A stretch of DNA of 64,000 nucleotides from Pseudorhodoplanes sinuspersici (GTDB taxonomy: Bacteria > Pseudomonadota > Alphaproteobacteria > Rhizobiales > Xanthobacteraceae), in contig NZ_CP021112.1 of NCBI RefSeq assembly GCF_002119765.1, positions 5,760,501 through 5,824,500 on the forward strand, read 5' to 3'. The position numbers and the translations under genes were made by a program. The notes under the pieces are model-generated. The model saw nothing but the letters and a program-made list of their open reading frames with translations. It searched no databases and was not told where the DNA came from. Below, in pieces: positions 9,140-18,104 of the stretch (its first letter is position 1; each line of letters begins with the position of its first letter).

Positions 9140-10429
9140 CTACCGCAGCTTCGCAATATCCTGGGCCGTCAGATTGGGCTGCTGTCCGCCCCAACGCGCA
9201 CGCATCCAGTTGGCAAGATCGGCAATGGCGTGGTCATCAAGGAGGTCTGCGAAACCCGGCATCGGCTCCATCCGCTCAAGCCCGGGAAAGCGCTGGGCTG
9301 GAATTCCATGCAGCACGGCGTGGACCAGGTTGCGTGCGCTCGCGATTCTCAACGATACATTCGTTAAGAGTGGAACGGCGACATGCGGAATCCCTTGACC
9401 ATTGGCGCCATGACATCCTGCACAGAGGTTGTCGTAGGTGGCTCGCGCGGCGGTCGCCACTTGAGCTGGCACATCGACGGGTGCAGGTGCAGGAGGCGCA
9501 GGCGATGTGGCGGGCATGCTATCAAGGTCGAACAGGTAGGCCGACATGGCCGTCAGATCCTCATCGCGCATATATTGCGTCGAGAAATGGACGACCTCGA
9601 ACATCTGGTTAGTCATCGAGCCTAGCGCCGACACACCCGATTTCATGAACTGGGCAAGTGTCAACGGTTGGAAGCCCATCCGAGTGAGACCTTCCTTGGT
9701 GATGTCGGGAGCCTCCACTCCTTCAATCACCGCACCTTTGAGATAATCCGCCGCTTTCATGCCCTGCATCAGGTTCCGCGGCGTATGGCACTCGCCGCAA
9801 TGGGCCAATGCATCGACGATGTAGCGACCCCGGTTCCAGACCGCCGAACGTTTGTCATCGGGGACAAAACCGCCGCCATGCAGGTTGATGAGATTCCAGA
9901 AAGCCAGGGATCGGCGGATGCTGAAAGGAAAAGCGAGCTCGTTCTTCCTGTTTTCGACCCGCATGGGCTCGCGGGTCATGAGATAAGCGAAGATGGCATC
10001 GACATCCTCGGAAGACATCTGACGATAGGACGTATAGGGCATGGCCGGGTAGAGATTTGCTCCGGTCTTGCCGATTCCATCTTGCATGGCGCGGTGAAAA
10101 TCGGCGCGGGTCCAGTTGCCGATGCCGAACTCCTTGTCCGGAGAAATGTTTGTCGCATAAAGCGTACCGAACGGCGTCTGGAAAGGCATCCCGCCGGCCC
10201 AGGGAGCTCCGCCTTTCGCGGTATGACAGGCGTAGCAATCGGCAACTGTCGCTATATAGGCGCCTCGCGGTGCAAGCCGCTTCATCTCGTCGGCCGTGAG
10301 CGGTGTTGCGACATCCTTCGCCACGACACTGGACTGAAAGAGACCGAAAAACACGCCTGCGGCAACGGCAAATCCCGCAATGGCTACGGCAGCGATTCCG
10401 AGCAGGATTGTTCGTTTCCTCATGGACAA
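9140..10429 (-). CDS. Membrane-anchored triheme cytochrome c, electron acceptor of a molybdenum hydroxylase
   Basis: A 429-residue c-type cytochrome with an N-terminal membrane segment (about 8-30) and three heme motifs: CYACH (65-69), CGECH (211-215) and CAGCH (336-340). A Pro/Ala-rich linker precedes the third domain. Three-heme cytochromes of this kind accept electrons from periplasmic dehydrogenases such as alcohol dehydrogenases and IorAB-type molybdenum enzymes. It starts 5 bases after the 2Fe-2S subunit gene and is the last gene of the operon, so it should pass electrons from that enzyme to the respiratory chain. Confidence 0.88.
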   Translation of the reverse strand: MSMRKRTILLGIAAVAIAGFAVAAGVFFGLFQSSVVAKDVATPLTADEMKRLAPRGAYIATVADCYACHTAKGGAPWAGGMPFQTPFGTLYATNISPDKEFGIGNWTRADFHRAMQDGIGKTGANLYPAMPYTSYRQMSSEDVDAIFAYLMTREPMRVENRKNELAFPFSIRRSLAFWNLINLHGGGFVPDDKRSAVWNRGRYIVDALAHCGECHTPRNLMQGMKAADYLKGAVIEGVEAPDITKEGLTRMGFQPLTLAQFMKSGVSALGSMTNQMFEVVHFSTQYMRDEDLTAMSAYLFDLDSMPATSPAPPAPAPVDVPAQVATAARATYDNLCAGCHGANGQGIPHVAVPLLTNVSLRIASARNLVHAVLHGIPAQRFPGLERMEPMPGFADLLDDHAIADLANWMRARWGGQQPNLTAQDIAKLR

Positions 10430-10434
10430 TCCAA

Positions 10435-10980
10435 TCAGCCGACCACCAGACCGGGTGTCTTCAGTGCGACATCGCGCACGGCTTCAAGATACCGCACATA
10501 ACCGGTACAGCGACAGATATGCTTGTCGAGTGCGGCGATAATCGCCTCATCGAGCTTTGCGCGGGAGACGGGCTCACGTCTCAACTGTTCAAGAAAGACA
10601 GTGGCTCCTGTAACGAAACCGGGCGTGCAATAGCCACATTGGAATGCGAAATGCTCGATGAAAGCCTGTTGCACGGGCGACAGGGCGACGAGTTTGCCGT
10701 TCGCGTCATGCTTTGCATGACCTTCGATTGTCCGCACCTGCTTGTCGGCGAACCAATGTGCTCCCGTGATGCAAGTGCGCATCTCGCGAAGCGAACCATC
10801 CTTGTTTTCAACGATGACCGTGCAAGCATGGCAGATTCCCTGACCGCAACCCATTCGCGCACCGGTAAGGTTGAGATACTCGTGGAGAAAATCGAGCATC
10901 ATCATTCCTTGCGGCACCTCGAAGGGACCGGCTTTTTGGCCGTTGATGGAAAGGGAAAAAGGCTTCGTCTCAATCGTCAT
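10435..10980 (-). CDS. 2Fe-2S subunit of xanthine dehydrogenase/isoquinoline oxidoreductase family
   Basis: Small electron-transfer subunit carrying two 2Fe-2S clusters. The ferredoxin-like domain has GCGQGICHACTVI with a further Cys in RTCITGA; the helical domain has FQCGYCTPGFV and HICRCTGYVRY. It overlaps the large-subunit gene by 4 bases (ATGA) and has no signal peptide of its own, so it would be co-exported through the Tat signal of the large subunit. At 181 residues it is slightly longer than the 150-160 usual for IorA. There is no FAD subunit gene nearby. Confidence 0.92.
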   Translation of the reverse strand: MTIETKPFSLSINGQKAGPFEVPQGMMMLDFLHEYLNLTGARMGCGQGICHACTVIVENKDGSLREMRTCITGAHWFADKQVRTIEGHAKHDANGKLVALSPVQQAFIEHFAFQCGYCTPGFVTGATVFLEQLRREPVSRAKLDEAIIAALDKHICRCTGYVRYLEAVRDVALKTPGLVVG

Positions 10981-13799
10981 GACACGGCCTTCAGGACCTT
11001 ATCAGGGGTGATCGGCAGTTCGTAAAAACGCTTGCCAATCGCATGGGCGACCGCATTGGCGATGGCAGGCACCACCGCGATCATCACCACTTCCGCGATC
11101 CCTTTCGGCGGATCGGTCTCGGAAAGTGGCGGCAGCAATTCTGCACTCTGGGTCCAAACGGCGGCATCCTTCGCCCTCGGCAGCACATAGCGATTCCAAT
11201 TCCACGTGCCGTTGCCGGGGCCGTCTTCATAAAGAGGGAGATACTCCTTCAAAGCATGCCCGATCCCCATGGCGATACCGCCCTGGAGTTGGCCGGACAC
11301 AAGCTCCGGCACCACCTGGCGACCACAATCCATCAGCGAATGGTGGGAGAGGAGATGCACGTCGCCCGTCGCCGTATCGACTGCGACTTCGACCAGTGTC
11401 GCAACCGGCGAATAATAGGTGACACCGGCATTATTACGTTGAACCGGCGGATAGCGCACCGCCGCGCGTTCAATGAAGTGCCAGCCACCGGCTGTCATCA
11501 GTGCTTTCCGCTCCGCTGATGACCCTTCACCATAGCGCAACGCAAGCGCATCAACTGCAAGGCTCACCCGCCGCAGGTCCGGAACGTCGAAATCCGCTTC
11601 AGCCCATTGCCAGCGGTTGAAGGTATGGACGGTTACCCCGCAGACCAGCCCCAAGCGATGCGCTTCCGCCGCCACTTGTTCGAAGGTCAGCGTCGGCAGA
11701 CCGCCGGCATTGACCTTGCCGTGTGCGAAGCGAAGATCTTCTCGGCGCACGTCGTAGGGGGCGAACATTCCACCGCCGATGCCGCGAGACCATAGCGATT
11801 TTGCCGCCGGCCAGAGCGCAAAGTCGACAAGGGTGCGCGCCGCTTCGCGCGTTGCATGGCCGAGAAAATAGACACTGTTGGTCGCGGAGATCGCCGCTGT
11901 AAAGCGCGGTGTCCAGCGCGGATTATTCTTGCGCCGGTCCTCCTCCTCCTGGCTCATCGTATAGGGCTCGTCCGTGGTCTCGAGCGGCATTTGTGGCCAA
12001 CGCACGACGCCAAATTCGGTGGTGTCGGGCACACGACCGAGGATTTCGCCAACCATGATGGGCTGCGAAGTTGTTGCCCCGGTCCCCATCTCATTCGCAA
12101 CATGGCGAAGAGTTATCCGACCGCGTGGATCGAATTCGACGGAGGCGACCGCGGCCTCTGCTCCGCAGCCATAATCCTTCTGCACGTGGCCGTAACCGAC
12201 GCCATATTTTTTGCCGGGGTTCTCTCCTTCAAACGTCTTTTTCTTTGCCGCGCGTTGTGTCCAGAGGGGGTGCGCTCTTGCCTTCAGGAGAATTTCCTTG
12301 TTACGCAAAACACCAGCAGGGATTGCGCCCTGCGTATTCTTCATGCCTGAATCGAAGACATTCCTGAGCCGCAGTTCGATGGGATCGATGCCGAGAAGCT
12401 CCGCCGCCTCATCGACCATCATCTCGGTGGCTGACATGCTTTGCAGCGTGCCGTAACCGCGCGTCGAGCCTGCCTCCACCGCACGTGAGGCCAAGGCGGC
12501 AACAGACATATCGCTCTTCGGCAGGTAGTAGATTGACTGCGCCGCCGTGACACTCACGTTGGCGACATCGAATGAATAGTTTTTCCTGCCGCCGCCATTC
12601 ATCTTGAACTGGCAGGTCATCACGCGAAACTTGCCGGTGGCGCGATCGATGACGAGCGTGTTGTCCATCCAGAAGGCATGACGCTTTAAAGCCATCTGAA
12701 ACTGCTCGAACCTGTCATTGGCGAGACGCACCGGCCTTCCCTCGCCATAAAGTCCGGCGACCGCGCAGAAGAACGGAAATACATGATGGTCTTTGGTGCC
12801 GTAGCCGACCGTATAGCCGACGTTGAGATCGACTTGCTTCAGGGGAAACTTCGATTTCGATATCAGCTCGGCCATGAGCTTGGCCATATCATAGGGCGAT
12901 TGGGTCGCGACCATTACGTGCAGCACGTTTGCAGCCGCGTCGTACCAGACGTTTCCGTTGTCCGCCTCCATGGCCGACGCATCGATCGATTGAGAGAAGT
13001 AATTGCGCCTGAGCACGAGCGCGTCATCGCCTGAGGCCGCAATTTCTTGCTTGATCTCCGCCGCCACTTGCATGCCACGCGCCATGGCGTTGCTTTGACC
13101 TGCAGCCGGCCAGACGACTTCATCGCCAGCAAATGTCCCGAAGATCACGGCGTCCTTGAAGGCGGAATAGCGGTCCTCTGCAGTCGCAGACCCGCCATCG
13201 ATACGGACGTAGCGCGCCGCGCCATAATGAGGCGGATGGTTATACGGCGTCTGCTTTCCATAGCGGACGACCTTATCATCGAAGCGGATCCGGCGTTTCG
13301 CTGCATCGAAACGGGCGAAGTCGCGATAGATCAGCAAAGCCACCGGCTGACCCAGCAGCCGAGGCGTCTCACCTCGTGGCACCAGAAACACATCGCCGTA
13401 AAAATCGGGCTGCGGCATAGCAATTCCATCGGCAACCAGATCCTCATGCATCACCACGCGATCGGGCTTGAGATCATCACCTAACACTGTGAGATCGATG
13501 CCCTCGAATATGTGATCAGCCTTGGTCGCGCGAATCAGAAATGCATGAGATTGCTCCGGTGGCCAGCCGGAAAGATCGCGGGCACGATAGTCGCGCGAGA
13601 AGGTCTTTGCCCCAGTGACTTTGGCTAGCGCGTCGATCCGGTATCTCGGCCGTCCGTCGGCAGATATCCAGTCCGGACCAGGTTGTGGCGGAGTTTCCAG
13701 CAACCGCGCGTGAGCGACCAGGGGCAGCGACGTAACATTAAACACAACGCCTGCTGCCGCACCGGTCTGAAGGAAGCCCCTGCGGGAAACGCTCCTCAT
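10977..13799 (-). CDS. Molybdopterin-binding large subunit, Tat-exported aldehyde/N-heterocycle oxidoreductase
   Basis: Catalytic subunit of a xanthine-oxidase-family hydroxylase, 940 residues. A twin-arginine signal SRRGFLQTG at residues 5-13 predicts a periplasmic enzyme. The hammerhead domain follows (RIDALAKVTGAKTFSRDY), then the two molybdenum-cofactor domains (GSTRGYGTLQSMSATEM, GHVQKDYGCGAEAAVASVEF, NEMGTGATTSQPIM). Near the end GIAEVVMIAVVPAIANAV carries the active-site Glu, although the usual GxGE is GIAE here. With the small subunit and triheme cytochrome it forms the IorB-type or membrane aldehyde dehydrogenase arrangement; substrate (aldehyde or N-heteroaromatic) cannot be told apart from sequence. 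Confidence 0.88.
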   Translation of the reverse strand: MRSVSRRGFLQTGAAAGVVFNVTSLPLVAHARLLETPPQPGPDWISADGRPRYRIDALAKVTGAKTFSRDYRARDLSGWPPEQSHAFLIRATKADHIFEGIDLTVLGDDLKPDRVVMHEDLVADGIAMPQPDFYGDVFLVPRGETPRLLGQPVALLIYRDFARFDAAKRRIRFDDKVVRYGKQTPYNHPPHYGAARYVRIDGGSATAEDRYSAFKDAVIFGTFAGDEVVWPAAGQSNAMARGMQVAAEIKQEIAASGDDALVLRRNYFSQSIDASAMEADNGNVWYDAAANVLHVMVATQSPYDMAKLMAELISKSKFPLKQVDLNVGYTVGYGTKDHHVFPFFCAVAGLYGEGRPVRLANDRFEQFQMALKRHAFWMDNTLVIDRATGKFRVMTCQFKMNGGGRKNYSFDVANVSVTAAQSIYYLPKSDMSVAALASRAVEAGSTRGYGTLQSMSATEMMVDEAAELLGIDPIELRLRNVFDSGMKNTQGAIPAGVLRNKEILLKARAHPLWTQRAAKKKTFEGENPGKKYGVGYGHVQKDYGCGAEAAVASVEFDPRGRITLRHVANEMGTGATTSQPIMVGEILGRVPDTTEFGVVRWPQMPLETTDEPYTMSQEEEDRRKNNPRWTPRFTAAISATNSVYFLGHATREAARTLVDFALWPAAKSLWSRGIGGGMFAPYDVRREDLRFAHGKVNAGGLPTLTFEQVAAEAHRLGLVCGVTVHTFNRWQWAEADFDVPDLRRVSLAVDALALRYGEGSSAERKALMTAGGWHFIERAAVRYPPVQRNNAGVTYYSPVATLVEVAVDTATGDVHLLSHHSLMDCGRQVVPELVSGQLQGGIAMGIGHALKEYLPLYEDGPGNGTWNWNRYVLPRAKDAAVWTQSAELLPPLSETDPPKGIAEVVMIAVVPAIANAVAHAIGKRFYELPITPDKVLKAVS

Positions 13800-14061
13800 A
13801 ACTCCCCCTCAGAAGGTCGTCTGACTTGGTGCGGGAGCCGGCGAGGTCGGCTCTTCTTCTGCTTCGGCGTTTCCATAGATTCACCACAGATCAGGCTTCT
13901 GATATGGCCTGTCGTCATCGGAACCAAGCTAGGATCTTCATCGTAGTTTTCGGTTTCTCTCGGCTTCTTATCGCAACAAAATAAAACATTCGATAAGATG
14001 CCGGCGCTCGGCACCGCCCCGCTACCGATATCGCTGGCCAAGACAAATCGCATGGCCACGA

Positions 14062-15165
14062 TCAAGGCTTGAAACCGAAATACCGTGCTTTCAGTTTTTC
14101 GACCTCCCCATTTTCCTGAAGCCCGATAATCCTTAGAGAGACCGGTTTGGTCAGCGCGCTTCCGGCGGTGAAAGCAAAACCGTATTTCTCGGATCGAAAT
14201 GTATTGCCAACGACATCCAGTGGCAGGTGCGGATGCGTATGGGTGAAATACTCCAGAATTGAACTGTCATCCACGACGGCCGCTATCTCGCGCTTCACCA
14301 GCGCCTCTGCCGCCTCATTGATGTGATTGAAGGGCCTCCTTCTGAGCTTGAAGGTTTGCAGATAGTCTTCGGCCACGCTTCCCGCGCGCACACCCACAAT
14401 CCTGCCTTGCAGATCGGCGACACTCTTGATCTGGTTCGAGATGTGGGACGCCGTCATGACGCTCGTGATCGAGGAGGCGACATACGCGATCACAGCAACG
14501 CTGCACAGAAGCCACATGGCCTCTCCAATTCGCCCTACCCAGCCGAACAGATTTTTGCGGGACGCCTCGCCTGTGGTCGCAAGAGAAATGACGTGATAAA
14601 GATTTTCTGCGAGCCCCTCGCGCCACCGTTTAGGAAACTCGGCATCCAGCTTTCGATCAAAGATCGTCATCAGCGCCGTCGCCACCAGCATGATGGCCGC
14701 GATCCAGGCAAAATTCGCAAGATGCCCAGCCTCCCTCAGCCCTTCCCATAGAGCCATCATGCTCCCGCGCGCATCGGAATGGACCATCACCCTTAAACCG
14801 GAATCGAACCAGGGCTGTGTGAAATCGACGGTCTGTGCGCGGGCTTTTGTGATCGTGAGGTTTGTCACCGCGGCATGGACCCTGCCGTCTGCTACGGCGC
14901 CCATGAGATCGGCCGTGTTCGGAAACTCCTGATATTCTGAAACGACGCTCAAATCGGCAGTGGCCTTTTGCCAAAGCTCTACCGCCATTCCCGAATAGCC
15001 ATCGTCGTTCTTCAGGACGAAGGGCGGGCTGACATACACACCGACCTTAACGATCTGCGGCGTTGGAATATTCTGCGGAGTTGGCTGTGCGTCGGCTCGT
15101 CCCCCAGTCACAAAGAATGCCAGGACAAATAGAAACGGCAAACGTTTCATCGGTTGCCGTTTCAT
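14062..15165 (-). CDS. Ionotropic glutamate receptor-like channel: periplasmic binding domain with inserted pore
   Basis: The protein begins with a signal sequence (FLFVLAFFVTGGRADA), then lobe 1 of a family-3 solute-binding domain (VKVGVYVSPPFVLKND, FTQPWFDSGL). Instead of running straight into lobe 2 it contains membrane segment 1 (FAWIAAIMLVATALMTIF), a re-entrant loop (VISLATTGEASRKN), and membrane segment 2 (MWLLCSVAVIAYVASSI), after which lobe 2 resumes (GRIVGVRAGSVAEDYL, AVVDDSSILEYF). This is the architecture of bacterial GluR0-type ligand-gated channels. The pore loop lacks the TVGYG potassium filter. Several upstream Met codons (up to 15192) are possible starts; 15165 keeps an intact signal peptide. 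It stands alone. Confidence 0.8.
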   Translation of the reverse strand: MKRQPMKRLPFLFVLAFFVTGGRADAQPTPQNIPTPQIVKVGVYVSPPFVLKNDDGYSGMAVELWQKATADLSVVSEYQEFPNTADLMGAVADGRVHAAVTNLTITKARAQTVDFTQPWFDSGLRVMVHSDARGSMMALWEGLREAGHLANFAWIAAIMLVATALMTIFDRKLDAEFPKRWREGLAENLYHVISLATTGEASRKNLFGWVGRIGEAMWLLCSVAVIAYVASSITSVMTASHISNQIKSVADLQGRIVGVRAGSVAEDYLQTFKLRRRPFNHINEAAEALVKREIAAVVDDSSILEYFTHTHPHLPLDVVGNTFRSEKYGFAFTAGSALTKPVSLRIIGLQENGEVEKLKARYFGFKP

Positions 15166-15276
15166 CCAAGACCAGTTTCTCATCGTCCCCATCTATTCGT
15201 CGATCGCCCTCATTCTGAAGAGCGTGCCGAACGACGCATCTCGAAGAATAAGGGCGATCTCATTGACGAAAGCCCC

Positions 15277-15597
15277 TTACTGACTCCGGCCAAAGCCTTT
15301 TTGGCTGTCCCGCCCCCAGAGCTGGCGGCTATCTTCGCTGGTGAAGCGGCCACGGCTATCCCGGGGCTGGCTGTCCCGGCGACCCATTCCGTCAGTGCTC
15401 ATGCCGCCAGTTTTTTTGAGATCATACTTGCACTTTTCCCGGAATTCCTTGCGCTTCTTGCCATGCAAGCCTTTCGCATCCGCCTCCTTCGAACACTCAA
15501 TCGATGCGGCGCTGCGCTGGGTCGATGGCGCAGCGGAGGCCGGACCGACTGCAAGTGTGAACACTGCCGTCGCCACGAGTATGGACCACGTCTTCAT
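15277..15597 (-). CDS. Exported PsiF-repeat protein
   Basis: A 106-residue secreted protein with a signal peptide (about residues 1-23, ending GPASAA). One PsiF-like repeat is seen: CSKEADAKGLHGKKRKEFREKC, shortened here to its Cys at each end around residues 35-56. E. coli PsiF is phosphate-starvation induced, but its role is unknown. The C-terminal 40 residues are Arg/Ser/Asp-rich and probably disordered. The ATG at 15597 is preferred since GGAG lies 6 bases upstream; an ATG four codons earlier is less well placed. Confidence 0.75.
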   Translation of the reverse strand: MKTWSILVATAVFTLAVGPASAAPSTQRSAASIECSKEADAKGLHGKKRKEFREKCKYDLKKTGGMSTDGMGRRDSQPRDSRGRFTSEDSRQLWGRDSQKGFGRSQ

Positions 15598-15891
15598 CTT
15601 CTTCTCCATGGGTTTTACAGGACGATAATTTCAAACAGACTCGAAAATGATGCCAAGCGATGATCGATATCGTAGTTATGGCTTTCCGGAACCGAAGCGC
15701 AGCAAGTAAGTAAAAGTCGCTCCTTCCAGCCCGTGGCCAATGATTTTGACCTCTCTTCACGACATCGAAACCGAACACGCGAACCCTTGAGTGCCCGGCC
15801 GCAGGGAGCGCGGCCGGGCACTGAGGTGACGCATCGAGCGCGCCGCGCCAGAACACACTGAGTTAGATCCAAGCGCGTGCAAGACCGCCGG

Positions 15892-16380
15892 CTATTTGCT
15901 GCCGTTCGAACCCGGGGCCGGCGTGCTCGGCGTACCTGCCCCCGTGGTCGCGCTGCCATCTGACGCAGAAATCATGCCGACGATCTGGCCGGTGGCCGGG
16001 TCGACAATCAGGATGGTCTGGTCATCCATCTTCGCAACATGATGATCCTTGACCTCTGGAACAGCCGCTGCAGCGGCCGGCGGCATCGGCTGCGTTTTCA
16101 CGCCTTCAGGAACTTTCGCACCCACGGCCGGGGCGGGACCAGCGAGCGACTGGCCCACGAAATTCTCGAGGCTTTGGACGAATGACTGAACCTGATCCGC
16201 CGTTGGACTGATATTGCCCTGTGCCGTGTAGCCGCTGGAGCTGGCAGCGGGAGACGAAGCGGGGCTGCCTGTTTGAGCAACCGCATCACCGGCTGCAAAG
16301 AACATAGCTGGGGCGGCAGTAACCAGTGCGGCGCCCATGACAACGACCGCAATGGCGCAACGCCCTTTCAGATTCACCAT
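15892..16380 (-). CDS. Exported protein of unknown function
   Basis: A 162-residue protein with a signal peptide (KGRCAIAVVVMGAALVTAAP...AVAQ) and Ser/Ala/Pro-rich ends. The only ordered-looking stretch is DDQTILIVDPATGQIVGMI, whose strand-turn-strand pattern resembles the DUF1236-type periplasmic repeats of rhizobia, but the match is too short to assign. The start at 16380 is chosen because GGAG sits 7 bases before it. Not recognised beyond that. Confidence 0.65.
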   Translation of the reverse strand: MVNLKGRCAIAVVVMGAALVTAAPAMFFAAGDAVAQTGSPASSPAASSSGYTAQGNISPTADQVQSFVQSLENFVGQSLAGPAPAVGAKVPEGVKTQPMPPAAAAAVPEVKDHHVAKMDDQTILIVDPATGQIVGMISASDGSATTGAGTPSTPAPGSNGSK

Positions 16381-16976
16381 AATCATCTCCATCTTTCTGT
16401 CTGCAAAAGCCCTCTTGGGGCATGGGAGAGAGATCCCGTCGAGATCGGGTGGGAAGAGGCTCGCAAATCGATCCTGCGAGCTGGCGCATTTAAATCGGCA
16501 GATGTAACCGCGGGCTTTGCGAAATCATGAGATTTATTAGCCGTATTTCGTCATTCTCTGATCGAATTAATCGAAAGACCCGATTGGATAAGACCAGAGA
16601 TCGGATGAGGCATGCGTCATCGCCCCTGTTGTTTAGCGGCGCGGGGTACGCCGTCGTCCAAACCGCCGCTTGAAGCCCTTCATAATGAAGGGCGCGCGGA
16701 ACGCCGGGCTCTCAGCCTGCCCGCGGCCCCATGCGCGATGTGAGTAAAGCGCATGAGATTGGTAGCACCACGAACCGCCGAAAGAATCCGGCGTTCCGCG
16801 CGCGGTGTTTGAGACTTGCTCTGCGACAACCCCGGAGGACAGACACCGTGGACCGGACGACACCGGGCGGCTCTTCTTGTTATCCTCCGCTGGTGACCCA
16901 CGGCCGGTGAGCCGGATCATCGCAGCTTGGGCCTCCGCTGCATGCGATACGTCCTTCGCACCCAACGGCCACCGCT

Positions 16977-17000
16977 CCCCGCCCCGCCCCGCCCCGCCCC
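16977..17000 (-). repeat. Five-fold CCCCG tandem, G-quadruplex-capable on the minus strand
   Basis: Five CCCC runs separated by single G bases give, on the minus strand, five GGGG tracts with 1-base loops. Such short-loop tracts form very stable G-quadruplexes. It lies in the gene-free region, about 600 bases upstream of the hypothetical exported protein start. Confidence 0.7.
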
Positions 17001-17117
17001 GCGTCTCACGACGCTCATGAAACGCCCTCTTCAGCGGGACGAGGTGAAAGGAAATAAATCCTATATCGAGGGAAATGTCAAGCGACGATTTTGCGCAAGG
17101 GCCATTATTTCAATTTC

Positions 17118-17140
17118 GGTCGTCCCCGCGACAGCGGGGA
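17118..17140. repeat. Dispersed palindromic element, family B
   Basis: GGTCGTCCCCGCG-ACA-GCGGGGATCC forms a short stem. Related copies lie at 57729-57753, 57776-57800 and, degenerate, 55853-55881. Elements with this GTCGTCCCCGC core are scattered between genes in Bradyrhizobium-like genomes. Confidence 0.6.
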
Positions 17141-17482
17141 TCCATACGCCGTGACGTTTCGATCGTGTTTGCTCTTCGGAAATTTCGGAGCAAGAACGGC
17201 AAGAACAAAAGGCAACTGTCGCTGCCACCACTATTGCGATCTGGACCGTCGGAAATGGTGGTCCCCTCCCGGCGCCGACGATCCTCATGGATAGCATCGT
17301 TCGCATTTCACCGTGGATGGGTGGGTCTCCATTACCACCATTGGGGCTGAGGCCAGCGCTCTCCTTGGCTCAAATGACTCATTCGGCGGCAGCGCCTCAT
17401 ATGCCGCCTGGATGTGTCAAGGAGACGATACAACGGTGCTCGGCCACTATCGCCGCACAAGATTTGTCATCAACACCACGAT

Positions 17483-17517
17483 ATGGGCGCCGCCAATCGA
17501 TGGCGGCGCCCATTTTT
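17483..17517 (+). terminator. Perfect 13-bp hairpin with T-run
   Basis: Left arm 17483-17495 (ATGGGCGCCGCCA), loop ATCGA, right arm 17501-17513, then TTTT. It reads as a strong intrinsic terminator on the plus strand, although no gene is recognised before it. Confidence 0.6.
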
Positions 17518-18104
17518 ATGCAGGCGCCCATTTCACTGCGGCGGTCAAGGCAATGATCTCTTGAGCGGCCGTGCCGTTCGAGCATCGACGCGCCTCTCCG
17601 TCACAAAACGCCGCAAACCAAAATGACGGCTGCGCGACGGGCAATCGCCGCACAGCCGTCAAGTCGTCGCAAAAAGTCTTTCAGGTGTAAAAATCACTTC
17701 CTCCGAAAAGTCCGCAAGGCTGCATCGGGTAACCCCAATCGCTTGAGGCCTGCGGCTCCGTATCGTCTCGGGCCTTCGCATCGCGCCGACATGGACATGT
17801 CCGAAATTGGACGCTTCCGAAATCTGCCCGTTCGGCCAAGAACTCATGCAAGGCTCGTGACGCAGAAAGATTCTGGCACGCGACTGTTATGATCTCAACC
17901 GATTGGTGCGCGGAGCGTTAGCGCTTCACAAGTCCGGTGACGAATAGCGGATTTTCGAATGCGCACGATCGAGGTTGCGCGCAGATAGCGATCGACGACA
18001 CACAAAATAATGTGGAATGTGGTCGGCGCGCATCGATACGGCGTGTGCATGAATGCGAATGCAGGCGCGCCGTTATCGGCGCACTGCATCGCATCGCAAT
18101 CCGG

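Larger units (their letters stand above)
16381..18104. other. Gene-free 1.7-kb region with repeats and a terminator-like hairpin
   Basis: No open frame here shows family motifs, a ribosome site and sensible codon use together. The region holds a G-quadruplex-capable tract (16977-17000), a dispersed palindrome (17118-17140) and a long hairpin (17483-17517). The stretch 16630-17000 is rich in short inverted repeats and does not look like decayed coding DNA; it may be a dispersed repeat or a structured RNA. The stretch 17287-17564 is an open frame without recognisable content. Confidence 0.5.

Noticed and set aside
13800-14061. 89-codon minus-strand frame between the molybdenum operon and the channel gene
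   Set aside because: Overlaps the end of the channel gene and lacks any recognisable feature; taken as spacer.
16633-16965. Open frame on the minus strand ending with an Arg-rich tail
   Set aside because: It lies in the repeat-like block, has no ribosome site or family motif, and its codon use does not match neighbours.
17313-17564. Plus-strand frame of 83 codons before the terminator-like hairpin
   Set aside because: No recognisable domain or start signal; the hairpin is inside its end, which argues against coding.
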